The notes below the pieces were generated by a model. The model had not been told where the DNA came from, did no database searches, and saw nothing but the letters and a program-made list of their open reading frames with translations. Made by a program: the position numbers and the translations under genes. This document shows positions 17,497-26,767 of a stretch of DNA of 64,000 nt, in pieces (the first letter of the stretch is position 1; every line of letters starts with the position of its first letter). This DNA comes from Paenirhizobium cremeum (lineage in GTDB: Bacteria > Pseudomonadota > Alphaproteobacteria > Rhizobiales > Rhizobiaceae). The stretch covers positions 103,866-167,865 of the forward strand of contig NZ_JAGGCS010000012.1 of NCBI RefSeq assembly GCF_022884085.1, in the 5' to 3' direction.

Positions 17497-17737
17497 ACAT
17501 TGAGGCCTTCCGCGTTGCTGCCGGCCCCTTTTGCCGTCCCGTCGGATCTCGCCGACAGGCCGACCGGATAATCAGCTCGGTGCGTTTCTCGCGGCGCTCC
17601 CCGAATAGCTTGCCTATCGCGACAATCGGCAGCGGAAGCTCTCCGATCCCGTTGCCGGGCGGTCTCTCCATCTTCGCTTGAGCGTGTTGGATGAGCGCTC
17701 TATATAGCTCGGGATCAGCGGCAAGGGAGCAGGCGGC

Positions 17738-19168
17738 ATGGCAGCAAAATTCGGGACGAGCGGGTTGCGTGGTCTTTCCTCGGAACTCGTCGGCAGTGTA
17801 TCCGCTCTCTATTCCACGGCCTTTGCCCGCTTCCTGCTTTCGGGGGGGCTTGCATCTCCCGGCAGCCCCGTGGTGGTGGCGCGCGATTTTCGCCAGTCCA
17901 GTCCGGAAATCGCCTCGACGGTCATGGGCGCGCTGATCCGCGCCGGCTTGAAACCGATCGACTGCGGAACGATCCCGACGCCTGCGCTGGCGCTTTACGG
18001 CCAGTCGATCGGCGCGGCCGGCATCATGATTACCGGTTCGCACATTCCGGCCGATCGCAACGGCATCAAGTTCTATCGGCCGGAGGGTGAAATCGCCAAG
18101 ACGGACGAGGCCGCCATTACCGAAGCGGCAGCACTGCTCGCCGAGGACGAGGCTGCCAATCGCGTCGAGGCCGGAGTGGCGGAAGATCACGAGGAAAAAG
18201 CCAGCCGGCTCTTTCTCGACCGCAACATGGCTATTCTTCCTGCCGGGTCACTCAAGGGCAAACGCATCGGGGTGTACCAGCACAGCACCGTCGCCCGCGA
18301 CATGATGGTCAAGGTATTCGAACATTATGGCGCAACGGTCTTTCCGATGGGTCGTTCGGAACAGTTCATTCCTGTCGATACCGAGGCCGTCTCGGACGAG
18401 ACGATCCGGCTGCTGGCGGGTTGGAGCGACGAGCTCTCGCTCGATGCCATCATCTCCACCGACGGCGACGGGGACCGCCCGCTCGTTACCGACGAACACG
18501 GCCTGCCGCTACGCGGCGATCTGCTGGGTCTGGTCGCCGCACGCTTCCTTGGCGCAAACGTCGTTGCAACGCCGGTGACCTCCAATTCGGGCATAGAGAC
18601 CGCCGGCGACTTCAAGGTTGTGCGCACGCGCGTCGGTTCGCCATTCGTGATCGCGGCAATGGACGAAGCGCTTGCCTCCGGTGAAAGCAAGGTCATCGGT
18701 TTCGAAGCCAATGGCGGCCTGATGCTGGGTTCAGACTTCTCGATCGGATCGACGACATTGAAGGCGCTGCCCACGCGCGACAGCTTCCTGCCGGCGCTGG
18801 CGATTCTCGGGATTGCCGCAGAGAATTCACAGACGCTTTCGACCGTCGCCAGAACCTTCAGCCTGCCTGTTGCATTTGCCGACCGGCTGGAAAACTACGC
18901 GACCGAGCGCAGCGCGGCGCTAATGGCATATCTGCGCAGCTCGCCGGACTGTCTTTCCGACTTCCTCGCCCCCCTCGGCACGGTGAAATCAACAAGCGAT
19001 ATCGACGGTTTGCGGGTAACGCTCGACGACGACAGCATCATCCATTTCCGTCCGTCGGGAAATGCGCCGGAAATGCGTTGCTATGTGGAAGCCGCCAATG
19101 AGGATGCGGCCCAGGCCCTTCTCGAAAAGGGTCTCGCACTGCTTGGCGGTTGGCAGCGGATTGCCTGA
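17738..19168 (+). CDS. Phosphohexomutase (phosphomannomutase/phosphoglucomutase family)
   Basis: 476 residues from the ATG at 17738 with AGGGAG upstream. All four active-site loops are present: TGSHIPADRNGIKFY with the phospho-serine, DGDGDRP metal loop, FEANGG sugar-binding loop, and RPSGNAPEMR phosphate-binding loop. It interconverts hexose 1- and 6-phosphates, supplying GDP-mannose or UDP-glucose precursors. Which hexose is preferred cannot be told. It is far from the polysaccharide genes here but could feed them. Monocistronic. Confidence 0.88.
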   Translation: MAAKFGTSGLRGLSSELVGSVSALYSTAFARFLLSGGLASPGSPVVVARDFRQSSPEIASTVMGALIRAGLKPIDCGTIPTPALALYGQSIGAAGIMITGSHIPADRNGIKFYRPEGEIAKTDEAAITEAAALLAEDEAANRVEAGVAEDHEEKASRLFLDRNMAILPAGSLKGKRIGVYQHSTVARDMMVKVFEHYGATVFPMGRSEQFIPVDTEAVSDETIRLLAGWSDELSLDAIISTDGDGDRPLVTDEHGLPLRGDLLGLVAARFLGANVVATPVTSNSGIETAGDFKVVRTRVGSPFVIAAMDEALASGESKVIGFEANGGLMLGSDFSIGSTTLKALPTRDSFLPALAILGIAAENSQTLSTVARTFSLPVAFADRLENYATERSAALMAYLRSSPDCLSDFLAPLGTVKSTSDIDGLRVTLDDDSIIHFRPSGNAPEMRCYVEAANEDAAQALLEKGLALLGGWQRIA

Positions 19169-19197
19169 TCGCAATTCGTTATCCGGCTAACCCTCGT

Positions 19198-19917
19198 TCA
19201 GGCAGCGGTGCGGATGGAAGCCGCGGCTCCCGGTTCAGGAATCTGGAAGCGGACGCGCGTCTCAAGCGATTCGATAACCTCATTGGCGAAGGCGGCGGCG
19301 TTTTCACGCGCCTTCGCCAGATTGCTGACCCGACCCGGATCGGCTGAATAGAGCGTGCCGCCGCAATCGAATATATCGCGGAAGGCCGAACGCTCGATGA
19401 TCGGCGTGTCGAGGACATGGACGCGGCGTTCGGCCAAAAGCGCCTTCACCACCTGCATGGCGCGGGTGGTGACCATGGAATTCACGCGGGTGAGAACCAC
19501 AGAGAAGGGAATGAAGATATTGCCCTTCTCCTCAAGGTACTGCAGGAGTTCGATCACATGGGCGCCGCCCTGGGCATCCATGGCGCACCCCTGGATCGGA
19601 ATCATGACATGGTCGGAAAAACCGACCGTCTTGGCAAGAAGCGGGCTGCGCGCACCCGGCAGGTCGATCAGTACGAAATCGGAGCGGGAACGGCTTTCCT
19701 CAATGTGACGCTGCAGCGAAGCCATGGTGACATAGGACACGACGTTTATGCCCGTGCGGCCGCGGGAGGCCTCGAACCAGCGATGGATCCAATACTGCGG
19801 ATCGGCGTCGAGGATGGTCACCCGATAGCCCTTGCGCTCCAACTCCGTCGCCAGCAGGAGAACGGCCGTGGTCTTTCCGGCGCCACCCTTGGTATTGGCG
19901 AAAGTGATCACAGCCAT
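19198..19917 (-). CDS. ParA-family ATPase
   Basis: 239 residues with the deviant Walker A KGGAGKTT (residues 10-17), switch I region DADPQ (39-43), and Walker B FVLIDLPGA (about 81-89). It belongs to the ParA/VirC1-like ATPases that position cargo on the nucleoid, such as plasmids, chromosome origins or protein arrays. It has no ParB partner beside it; the upstream neighbour on the same strand is cheB, 126 bases away. This position invites comparison with chemoreceptor-cluster ParAs (PpfA/ParC), but a separate promoter region lies between, so the link is inference. The C-terminal 25 residues are low complexity. Confidence 0.85.
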   Translation of the reverse strand: MAVITFANTKGGAGKTTAVLLLATELERKGYRVTILDADPQYWIHRWFEASRGRTGINVVSYVTMASLQRHIEESRSRSDFVLIDLPGARSPLLAKTVGFSDHVMIPIQGCAMDAQGGAHVIELLQYLEEKGNIFIPFSVVLTRVNSMVTTRAMQVVKALLAERRVHVLDTPIIERSAFRDIFDCGGTLYSADPGRVSNLAKARENAAAFANEVIESLETRVRFQIPEPGAAASIRTAA

Positions 19918-20002
19918 GCTCGAAACCCTGGAGTGCTGATGAGCCGCTCATCGCTCGGAAGAGACACCGGCGCATGGTGTCCCTCGCCTATCCTTGCCAA
20001 AC

Positions 20003-20010
20003 ATGGTTAA
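20003..20010 (-). promoter_or_regulatory. Candidate CtrA half-site upstream of the ParA gene
   Basis: The minus strand reads TTAACCAT 85 bases before the ParA start codon, within GTTAACCATGTTTGG. This matches the CtrA half-site known in alphaproteobacteria. One half-site alone is weak evidence. Confidence 0.35.
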
Positions 20011-20043
20011 CAAAATCTCAACGGGACAGACGAGATCCAGCCC

Positions 20044-21135
20044 TTAACGCCTTGCGTCTGCAGCAAGGATCTCGCGGGCGATCTGGTCCAGCGGCACCAC
20101 GCGGTCGACACCGCCTCTGGCAATCGCTTCCTTCGGCATGCCGAAAACGATGGAACTCGCCTCGTCCTGGGCGATGTTGAATGCGCCGACCTGATGCATC
20201 TCCTCCATTCCACGGGCGCCGTCATCGCCCATGCCGGTCATGATGACGCCCATGGCGTTCGATCCGGCAGAGCGTGCCGCGGAGCGGAAGAGAACGTCAA
20301 CGGAGGGCCGGTGGCGGGAGACAAGCGGCCCGGTCCGCACCGACACGTGGTAACGCGCGCCCTGCCGTTCGAGAAGCATGTGCTTGTCGCCGGGCGCAAT
20401 CAGCACATGGCCCCGGAGTACCGGATCGCCGTCAACGGCCTCCTTCACGGCGACCTCGCAAAGGCTGTCGAGACGGCGGGCGAAGGCGGCGGTGAACTTT
20501 TCGGGCATGTGCTGGACGACGACAATGCCCGGCGCGTTGGCGGGCAGGCGCTCCAGAAGATCCCGAAGCGCTTCCGTCCCGCCGGTTGAAGCGCCGATGC
20601 AGACCACCATTTCCGTGGTTTTTGCCATCGCCTTGCCGGTCGGCGGCGGCAACACGGCATCGGCCGTCAGCTTCTGGGCCGGGCCGCTTGCGGAGGCCGA
20701 GCCGCTGAAACGGCGACGTGTCGCCGGCAGGCGCGCATGGGCCGCGCTCTTCACCACCTCGCAGATGCGCATGCCGGTTTCGGCCAGGTGATCCGCAGCC
20801 CCGATCTTCGGCTTGAGAATGACGTCCACCGCGCCGGCCTCGAGGGCCTGGAGGAGGGTTTCCGAGCCTTTCTCCGTCAGCGACGAACACATGACGACGG
20901 GAATGGGGTGCTGCGCCATCAGCTTGCGCAGGAAGGTGATGCCGTCCATACGCGGCATTTCGACATCGAGCGTGATGACGTCGGGCACGTCCTCCTGAAG
21001 CTTTCGGGCCGCCATGAACGGGTCGGAGGCAGCGCCGATCACCTCGATGTCCGGATCGGACTCGAATATTCGCGTCAGGGTCTGCCGGACGCTGGCGGAG
21101 TCATCGATGATGAGGACGCGGACTTTTTTTCCCAT
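20044..21135 (-). CDS. cheB: Chemotaxis response regulator protein-glutamate methylesterase
   Basis: 363 residues: a receiver domain (VLIIDDSASVRQ with acidic pair D11/D12, phospho-acceptor D57 in TLDVEMPRMDG) and a C-terminal methylesterase domain with the catalytic triad motifs GASTGGTEAL (Ser), VVQHMPEKFTAAF (His) and MTGMGDDGARGM (Asp). It removes methyl groups from, or deamidates, receptor glutamates. Last gene of the che operon, starting 6 bases after cheR. The linker of about 60 residues between the domains is rich in Ala/Ser/Pro. Confidence 0.96.
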   Translation of the reverse strand: MGKKVRVLIIDDSASVRQTLTRIFESDPDIEVIGAASDPFMAARKLQEDVPDVITLDVEMPRMDGITFLRKLMAQHPIPVVMCSSLTEKGSETLLQALEAGAVDVILKPKIGAADHLAETGMRICEVVKSAAHARLPATRRRFSGSASASGPAQKLTADAVLPPPTGKAMAKTTEMVVCIGASTGGTEALRDLLERLPANAPGIVVVQHMPEKFTAAFARRLDSLCEVAVKEAVDGDPVLRGHVLIAPGDKHMLLERQGARYHVSVRTGPLVSRHRPSVDVLFRSAARSAGSNAMGVIMTGMGDDGARGMEEMHQVGAFNIAQDEASSIVFGMPKEAIARGGVDRVVPLDQIAREILAADARR

Positions 21136-21141
21136 GCTGCC

Positions 21142-21996
21142 TCAAATGCGCTGGAATACAGTGTTGGCGACCTGTTTCAACGGCAGTTCGAAACCGGAAA
21201 CGGTCTCGGAATGGCCGATGAAGAGGTGTCCGCCGAGCACAAGGCTGTCGCACAGACGCGACAAAACCTTCTGCTGCGTCGGCTTGTCGAAATAGATCAG
21301 GACATTCCGACAGAAGATGACGTGCATCGGGTCGCCTACGCTGTATTGCGGGTCCATCAGGTTCAACCGCCCGAAGCCGATCTTCGAACGCAGCCGGGGA
21401 TGAATGCGCACCTCTTGGCGTCCCTTCTCCACATGCTCCATGACGAAGCGCTGCCGCAGCACCATGGGAACGGGAGCGACCATATCAGCATGGTAAACGC
21501 CCGAAAGCGCCGTGGCCAAGACATCCGTGCTGAGATCGGTGGCAAGAATGCTATAGTCGGGAGACCCCGCCCGGGTCAGGAAGTCTTCGAGAACCATGGC
21601 GAGAGTGTAGGGTTCCGCTCCCGTCGAACACGCCGCGCTCCAGACCCGGAGCCGGGTGGTTCCCGCAGCCTGCAACGCCGGAAGCAGGCGATCCCTGAGG
21701 AACTGGAAGTGGTTCGGCTCCCGGAAGAAGTCCGTCTTGTTGGTGGTGACCGCATCGATCAGATAGACAGCTTCATGCTGGAGGCCGTCGTGATTGAAGA
21801 TGTAGTCACAGTACCCATCGAAGCTCGATATGCCCGTGGCCCTGAGGCGTCTGCGCAGGCGGCCCTCGAGCATGGTTCGTTTCGTCATGGGCATCTTGAT
21901 GCCGCTATAGTCATAAATGAAGCGCGCCAAGCGATCGAAATTACGCTTGCTGATATGATCGTCGCTCGGCGCGTCCGTGTAGTTCACCAGTGCCAA
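21142..21996 (-). CDS. cheR: Chemotaxis protein methyltransferase
   Basis: 284 residues; S-adenosylmethionine-dependent methylation of receptor glutamates. An N-terminal helical CheR_N part is followed by NKTDFFREPNHFQFL, the SAM-binding WSAACSTGAEPYTLAM, and FCRNVLIYFDKPTQQ. The best start is a TTG at 21996 with GGAG 9 bases upstream; a GTG three codons later is an alternative. There are no C-terminal TPR repeats. It lies between cheW and cheB in the operon. Confidence 0.94.
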   Translation of the reverse strand: MALVNYTDAPSDDHISKRNFDRLARFIYDYSGIKMPMTKRTMLEGRLRRRLRATGISSFDGYCDYIFNHDGLQHEAVYLIDAVTTNKTDFFREPNHFQFLRDRLLPALQAAGTTRLRVWSAACSTGAEPYTLAMVLEDFLTRAGSPDYSILATDLSTDVLATALSGVYHADMVAPVPMVLRQRFVMEHVEKGRQEVRIHPRLRSKIGFGRLNLMDPQYSVGDPMHVIFCRNVLIYFDKPTQQKVLSRLCDSLVLGGHLFIGHSETVSGFELPLKQVANTVFQRI

Positions 21997-22014
21997 TGCC
22001 GCGTCTCCGCCGGG

Positions 22015-22497
22015 TTACGCCGCCTGCCTGGATGACAGCAGAGCCGTATCGCTGCTCGACAGGAGATGGGTGAGGTCGATGATGACGACGAAGCCCTCGG
22101 GACGACGAACAACGCCCGCGATGTAATCCGACTTCCAGGCGACCCCGATCTCGGGAGCCTTCTCGATCTGGTCACGCCGGAAGGGCGTGACCTCGAAGAC
22201 GCGATCGGCGACCATGCCAAGCGTCAGCGAACGATCCTCGAACGGAATGTCGAGCACGAGAACCCGGGTGTTCGGCGTCGGCACCGTCTTCGGCAGGCCA
22301 AGCTTCAGCCGAAGATCGATGGTGGGAACGCCCTGCCCCCGCACATCGCGGAGGCCCATCAGGTATTCGGGACCGTTCGGTATCTTGAAGACTTCCTCAT
22401 GGTCGAGGATCTCGCGCACCACTTCGACCGGCACGGCGAAGATTTCCTCGCCGAGCGCAAAAGTGACGAACTGGGATTCGGACTGGATCGGTGCCAT
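22015..22497 (-). CDS. cheW: Chemotaxis coupling protein CheW (second copy)
   Basis: 160 residues from the ATG at 22497, 2 bases after the receptor gene. A single CheW domain: VTFALGEEIFAVPVEVVREIL, IPNGPEYLMGLRDVRGQGVPTIDLRLKLGL, then the RVLVLDI and LGMVADRVFEV strands. It links receptors to the CheA P5 domain. The operon carries two different CheW proteins flanking the receptor gene; this one lacks any extra domain. Confidence 0.93.
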   Translation of the reverse strand: MAPIQSESQFVTFALGEEIFAVPVEVVREILDHEEVFKIPNGPEYLMGLRDVRGQGVPTIDLRLKLGLPKTVPTPNTRVLVLDIPFEDRSLTLGMVADRVFEVTPFRRDQIEKAPEIGVAWKSDYIAGVVRRPEGFVVIIDLTHLLSSSDTALLSSRQAA

Positions 22498-22499
22498 GC

Positions 22500-24200
22500 T
22501 CAAGCACTTTCCCTGAAGTCCGCATCATCGGCGTCCGGCCCGCCCATGGTCAGATCGAGGGCAAAACCCTTGGCACGGGCCTGCTGGGCCGCGACGTTCA
22601 TTCCCCCCTGGAAAGCCTGCTTCTGCGGAGCACGCTGAGCGGCGGGCTTCGATGTGGCGGAGGCTGGCATACGCGGTGCTGCGGATTTCTGGGTAGCGCG
22701 GGTCGAAGCACCATCCACCTTGAAGAAAGCGATGGATGTCTGGAGTTCCTCCGCCTGTGCGGCGAGTTCTTCAGATGTCGCCGACATTTCCTCGGAGGCG
22801 CCGGCATTCTGCTGCGTCACCTTGTCGAGCTGCTGGATCGCCTCGTTGATCTGCGAGGCGCCGATATCCTGCTCGCGGCAGGCGGCCGAAATCTCGGCAA
22901 CCAGTTCCGCCGTCTTGCGGATATCCGGAACCAGACGGTTCAGCATCTCGCCCGCATCCTGGGCAGACTGCACCGTCTCGCCAGACATCGCGCTGATTTC
23001 GGCTGCCGCAGACTGGGAGCGTTCGGCAAGCTTGCGCACTTCCGAAGCAACGACCGCAAAGCCCTTGCCGTGTTCGCCGGCGCGCGCTGCCTCGACCGCG
23101 GCGTTGAGCGCCAGAAGATCGGTCTGCCGGGCGATTTCCTGCACGATCGAGATCTTCTCGGCGATCGTGCGCATTGCGGCCACGGCCCGGTTCACCGCAT
23201 CGCCGCTCGCTTCGGCATCCTTGGCAGACTGGCGGGCGATCTTTTCCGTCTGGGCCGCATTGTCGGCGTTCTGCTTGATGTTGGCCGCCATCTGCTCCAT
23301 CGAGGCAGAGGCTTCTTCCGCCGAAGCAGCCTGTTCCGTCGCACCCTGCGAGAGCTGTTCCGAGCTCGCCGAAAGCTCCTGGCTGCCCGACGACACGTTG
23401 TCAGACGCAGAAAGCGCGTCCGCAACAACACCACGAAGCCGCTCGACCATTTCGTTGACATAGGAGAGAAGCTCACCCACCTCGTCGCGAGTGGTTACCT
23501 GCGCTGTTCTCGTCAGATCGCCCTCGGCAACGCTGCGGACTGCGGTCACGGCCCGCGAAAGGCCACGGCTGATCGTCAGCGACAGCCAGACCGCGGCAGC
23601 GACAGCGATCGCGAAAGCAACGCCGGCAACAGTCAGCAGGAGGGTGCGCGTCTCCTGATAGCTTTGCTCAGCTTCGACTTTCGCCTCCTCCATCTTGGCA
23701 ATGGACAGAGCCTGCAGCTTGATAGCAACTTCGCGCAGCGGCAGCGAAACCTTGTTCAGTTCCACGCTCGCGTAGGAAAGAGCCGAATCACGTCCCTGGG
23801 CTTTGTGGATCTGCTCGATCTCCTTCGTCACTTCGCCGAGAGCCTTGGTCGCGGTCTGCAGCTCAAGCCACATCGGGCGCCCTTCCTCGCTGGCGTTTGG
23901 AAGGCCCTTCTCGATGGCGTTCGCGAGGTTCTGCGTACGCTGCTCGGCACTGCGGTAATCGGCTTCCGATTGTTCCATCGTCGTACGCAGAAGGGCATTG
24001 CGCTGCGCACGCACTTGCTCGGCCTGTTCGATGTTGACCTGCATAGCATGTTGAAGCTGCGTGGCTGGACCATTGATAACCGCTGCGAGCGCATGGTCCA
24101 TGCTTGCAAGACTATTTACGGCGTAGAGAGTTACACCGACAAGAAGGAGCACGACTGCGGAAAAAGCCAGTGCGAGTTTCAGTTTAATGGTGAAGCGCAT
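22500..24200 (-). CDS. Methyl-accepting chemotaxis protein, transmembrane
   Basis: 566 residues. TM1 is about residues 8-30, a helical periplasmic domain (four-helix-bundle type, about 31-190) follows, then TM2 (about 190-212), a HAMP domain (ISRGLSRAVTAVRSVAEGDL onward), and a signalling domain with the canonical hairpin tip EIARQTDLLALNAAVEAARA and GEHGKGFAVVASEVRKLAERS. The C-terminal tail is Ala/Pro/Gln-rich and ends DADDADFRESA, with no xWxxF docking pentapeptide for CheR/CheB. Ligand unknown. Being the only receptor inside the operon, it is likely its dedicated input. Confidence 0.95.
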   Translation of the reverse strand: MRFTIKLKLALAFSAVVLLLVGVTLYAVNSLASMDHALAAVINGPATQLQHAMQVNIEQAEQVRAQRNALLRTTMEQSEADYRSAEQRTQNLANAIEKGLPNASEEGRPMWLELQTATKALGEVTKEIEQIHKAQGRDSALSYASVELNKVSLPLREVAIKLQALSIAKMEEAKVEAEQSYQETRTLLLTVAGVAFAIAVAAAVWLSLTISRGLSRAVTAVRSVAEGDLTRTAQVTTRDEVGELLSYVNEMVERLRGVVADALSASDNVSSGSQELSASSEQLSQGATEQAASAEEASASMEQMAANIKQNADNAAQTEKIARQSAKDAEASGDAVNRAVAAMRTIAEKISIVQEIARQTDLLALNAAVEAARAGEHGKGFAVVASEVRKLAERSQSAAAEISAMSGETVQSAQDAGEMLNRLVPDIRKTAELVAEISAACREQDIGASQINEAIQQLDKVTQQNAGASEEMSATSEELAAQAEELQTSIAFFKVDGASTRATQKSAAPRMPASATSKPAAQRAPQKQAFQGGMNVAAQQARAKGFALDLTMGGPDADDADFRESA

Positions 24201-24218
24201 GACGCGGAATTCCTTGGG

Positions 24219-24740
24219 TCACGAGGACAAATTGGCGATATGAAAATGGGAGCGGTCGACCTTCTGGGAAAAGATCGCTTCGAGATTAGGCAAAATGATA
24301 AAATCGCTGTCCCTCTTCACCAGGCAGTGGATGAAGTCAGGACGCCAGCGCATGCCGACGCTCGGCGGCGGCTCGCTTGCGGCACGATTGAGTGTGGTGA
24401 CTTCATTCACCTTATCGGTCCGGACGCCGACCAGGGTCAGTTCGCCCTCGATATCCAGCTCGATCACGATGATCCGGCTATCGATCGTCGGCTGGGTGGC
24501 TTCCATGCCAAAGGCCAGCCTTATGTCCGCGAGCGGTATGACCTTGCCACGGAAATTGATGACGCTGCCGACGAATGGCCGACTGCCCGGCACCGCCGTT
24601 TCCGGCAAGAGATCGAGAATTTCCTGAACGATGACGGCGTCGAAGGCAAAGGTCTCGCCGGCCAGTTCGAAGGTCAGGACCTCCGCCTCGTTGGCCTCGC
24701 CCCAATAATCGGTCCTTACCATCTTCAGTGCTTCGCTCAT
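24219..24740 (-). CDS. cheW: Chemotaxis coupling protein CheW (first copy)
   Basis: 173 residues with a CheW domain: VLTFELAGETFAFDAVIVQEIL, GSRPFVGSVINFRGKVIPLADIRLAFG, IVIELDIEGELTLVGVRTDKVNEV. The start overlaps the cheA stop by 4 bases (ATGA). It differs clearly from the other CheW of the operon, so the two probably play non-identical roles in array assembly. The C-terminal extension of about 20 residues (ILPNLEAIFSQKVDRSHF) resembles CheW family ends. Confidence 0.93.
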   Translation of the reverse strand: MSEALKMVRTDYWGEANEAEVLTFELAGETFAFDAVIVQEILDLLPETAVPGSRPFVGSVINFRGKVIPLADIRLAFGMEATQPTIDSRIIVIELDIEGELTLVGVRTDKVNEVTTLNRAASEPPPSVGMRWRPDFIHCLVKRDSDFIILPNLEAIFSQKVDRSHFHIANLSS

Positions 24741-26767
24741 CCTGCCGCGCGCAACTGCGCCTCCTGATGTTGACCCGACGCCACCAGGTGGGTGACATCC
24801 AGGATAAGGGCGACGCTGCCATCGCCAAGGATCGTGGCGCCGGAGAAGGTCGCGACGTCGTGATGCAGCTTCGACAGCGACTTGATGACCGTCTGGTGGT
24901 CACCGATGATCTGGTCGACAACCAGCCCGACCCGTTCGGTGCCGGTGGAGATGACGACGATCTTCTGGAAGGGATCCGGCGTCGTGCCGGTATGGAAGAG
25001 TTCGCGTAACCGGATGAAGGGCACGAGGCTTTCCCGGAGAGAAATGAAGCTGCGGCCGCGCGAGCGCATGTCGTCCTCAACGGAGAGCTCGAGGCATTCC
25101 TCGACCGCCGAAAGCGGAATAACATAAGGTGCATTGCCGACCCGCACCAGCAGGCCGTCAATGATCGCCAGCGTCAGCGGAATGCGCAGCGATATCTCGG
25201 AGCCTTCACCGGGCGTGCTGGTGACATCGATGGTGCCCCGAAGAGCCTCCACCGTCTTCTTGACGACGTCCATGCCAACGCCGCGGCCGGACAGATTGGT
25301 GATCGTCGCAGCCGTGGAGAAACCGGGCTGGAAGATCATCTGCAACAATTCCTGATCCGTCAGCGTGGCGCCGGGCTGAACCAGACCGGAAGATTCCGCC
25401 TTGGCCCGGACGCGGGCCCGATCGATGCCGCGACCATCGTCCTTGATGGTGATGATGACCTCCCCGCCCGATTGATGGGCCGAGAGTATGATGCGGCCTG
25501 TCTCATCCTTGCCGGCGCCACGGCGGTCCTGCGGCAGTTCCAGACCATGGTCGATGGAGTTGCGCACCAGATGCACCAGAGGATCGGCGAGGCGATCGAT
25601 GACGGTCTTGTCGACCTCGGTCGTTTCGCCTTCGGTGATGAGCTCGATCTTCTTGCCCGTCTCGCGGGAAAGGTCGTGCACGAGGCGGCGGAAGCGGCCG
25701 AAGAGGCTTGCGACCGGCATCATGCGCAGAACCATCATCGTATCGCGCAATTCGCCCGACAGGCGCTCGATATCTTCGGAGACCGCGCGCAGCTGGATTT
25801 CCATCGTCGCGTCAGCCAGCTGCGACAGGCGCGACTGGGCGATCACCAGTTCGCCGACCCTGTCCATCAGTTCATCGAGCCGTTCGGCTGGAACGCGCAC
25901 GTTTTCCGCCGCCTTGGCCTGCTGTTGCTGTGGCCTGCTGTCGGCAGCGGGCGCTACAGTCTCGTTCGTCTTCGCCTGGGTCTGCGGAACTTCCGTAACC
26001 GCCGGCACCGGCGCGGCTGGCGCCGCCGTCTTTACCGCCTCGGGCTTTGCAGCCTCGTCCTGCAGTCGCTCGATCGACAGTTCCATCTCGTCCATGACGA
26101 AGATGAAAACATCCTCGATCGCGTCGCGTCCGGCGTCGGTGACAAGATGGATATCCCAGGCAAGGTGGATTTCCGTCGGAACAAGCGCGTCCAGGGGAGG
26201 AACCTTGCTGACATCGGCTACGATGCGGCAATCGCCGAGATCGCGCAATTCATCGAGCAGGCCGAGCGGATTGGTACCGTTCGCCATGGAGTCGCGTGGC
26301 AGGCTGAAACGAATGCGCCAAGAACCGCCCTTTGGTTCTTGCTGAACCGGCTGAGCCGCGACGGCTGCGGGCTGAGCGGAAACTGCGCCGCCCGAACCGG
26401 CGACCGCGGCCTGCAGCACGGCGAGAAGTTCGGCGCTCTTTTCCTCGTGATCACCGTTCGGCGTTTCAAGCAGCGCCCGCATATGATCCTGAGCCGCAAG
26501 AACGGCGGCGACCAGTTCTTGGGTGGCGGGCACATCGCCCTTGCGCACGCGGTCGAATGCGGTTTCGCAATGATGGGTGAAGGCGGCCAGCGCATCGAAG
26601 CCGAACATCGCGCCGGAGCCCTTGAGGGTGTGGAGACCACGAAAGACTGCGTCAATCTGGTCCTTGTCGTCCAATCGGCTGGTGAGGTCGAGCAAACCCG
26701 CCTCGACCTGTTCAAGCAATTCAGTCGCTTCCGTCAGGAAGACTGCGATTGGATCGACGTCCGTCAT
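24737..26767 (-). CDS. cheA: Chemotaxis histidine kinase CheA
   Basis: 676 residues. P1/HPt carries the phosphorylated His in RGLHTLKGSGAMFGF (H46). A P2-like region and a Pro/Ala/Gln-rich linker (about 250-290) follow, then the dimerisation domain P3 (VPAERLDELMDRVGELVIAQ), the catalytic P4 with the N-box LVHLVRNSIDHGLE and G-box GRGVGMDVVKK, and a C-terminal CheW-like P5. All catalytic motifs look intact. Overlaps cheY upstream and cheW downstream by 4 bases each, showing tight operon organisation. Confidence 0.96.
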   Translation of the reverse strand: MTDVDPIAVFLTEATELLEQVEAGLLDLTSRLDDKDQIDAVFRGLHTLKGSGAMFGFDALAAFTHHCETAFDRVRKGDVPATQELVAAVLAAQDHMRALLETPNGDHEEKSAELLAVLQAAVAGSGGAVSAQPAAVAAQPVQQEPKGGSWRIRFSLPRDSMANGTNPLGLLDELRDLGDCRIVADVSKVPPLDALVPTEIHLAWDIHLVTDAGRDAIEDVFIFVMDEMELSIERLQDEAAKPEAVKTAAPAAPVPAVTEVPQTQAKTNETVAPAADSRPQQQQAKAAENVRVPAERLDELMDRVGELVIAQSRLSQLADATMEIQLRAVSEDIERLSGELRDTMMVLRMMPVASLFGRFRRLVHDLSRETGKKIELITEGETTEVDKTVIDRLADPLVHLVRNSIDHGLELPQDRRGAGKDETGRIILSAHQSGGEVIITIKDDGRGIDRARVRAKAESSGLVQPGATLTDQELLQMIFQPGFSTAATITNLSGRGVGMDVVKKTVEALRGTIDVTSTPGEGSEISLRIPLTLAIIDGLLVRVGNAPYVIPLSAVEECLELSVEDDMRSRGRSFISLRESLVPFIRLRELFHTGTTPDPFQKIVVISTGTERVGLVVDQIIGDHQTVIKSLSKLHHDVATFSGATILGDGSVALILDVTHLVASGQHQEAQLRAAG

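Noticed and set aside
17411..18190. 259-codon minus-strand frame over the GNAT-mutase junction
   Set aside because: Antisense to two well-supported genes; composition (Arg, Cys, His rich) is not protein-like.
22491..24767. 758-codon plus-strand open frame opposite the receptor gene
   Set aside because: Antisense shadow of mcp/cheW with repetitive Arg/Leu/His composition and no recognisable domain.
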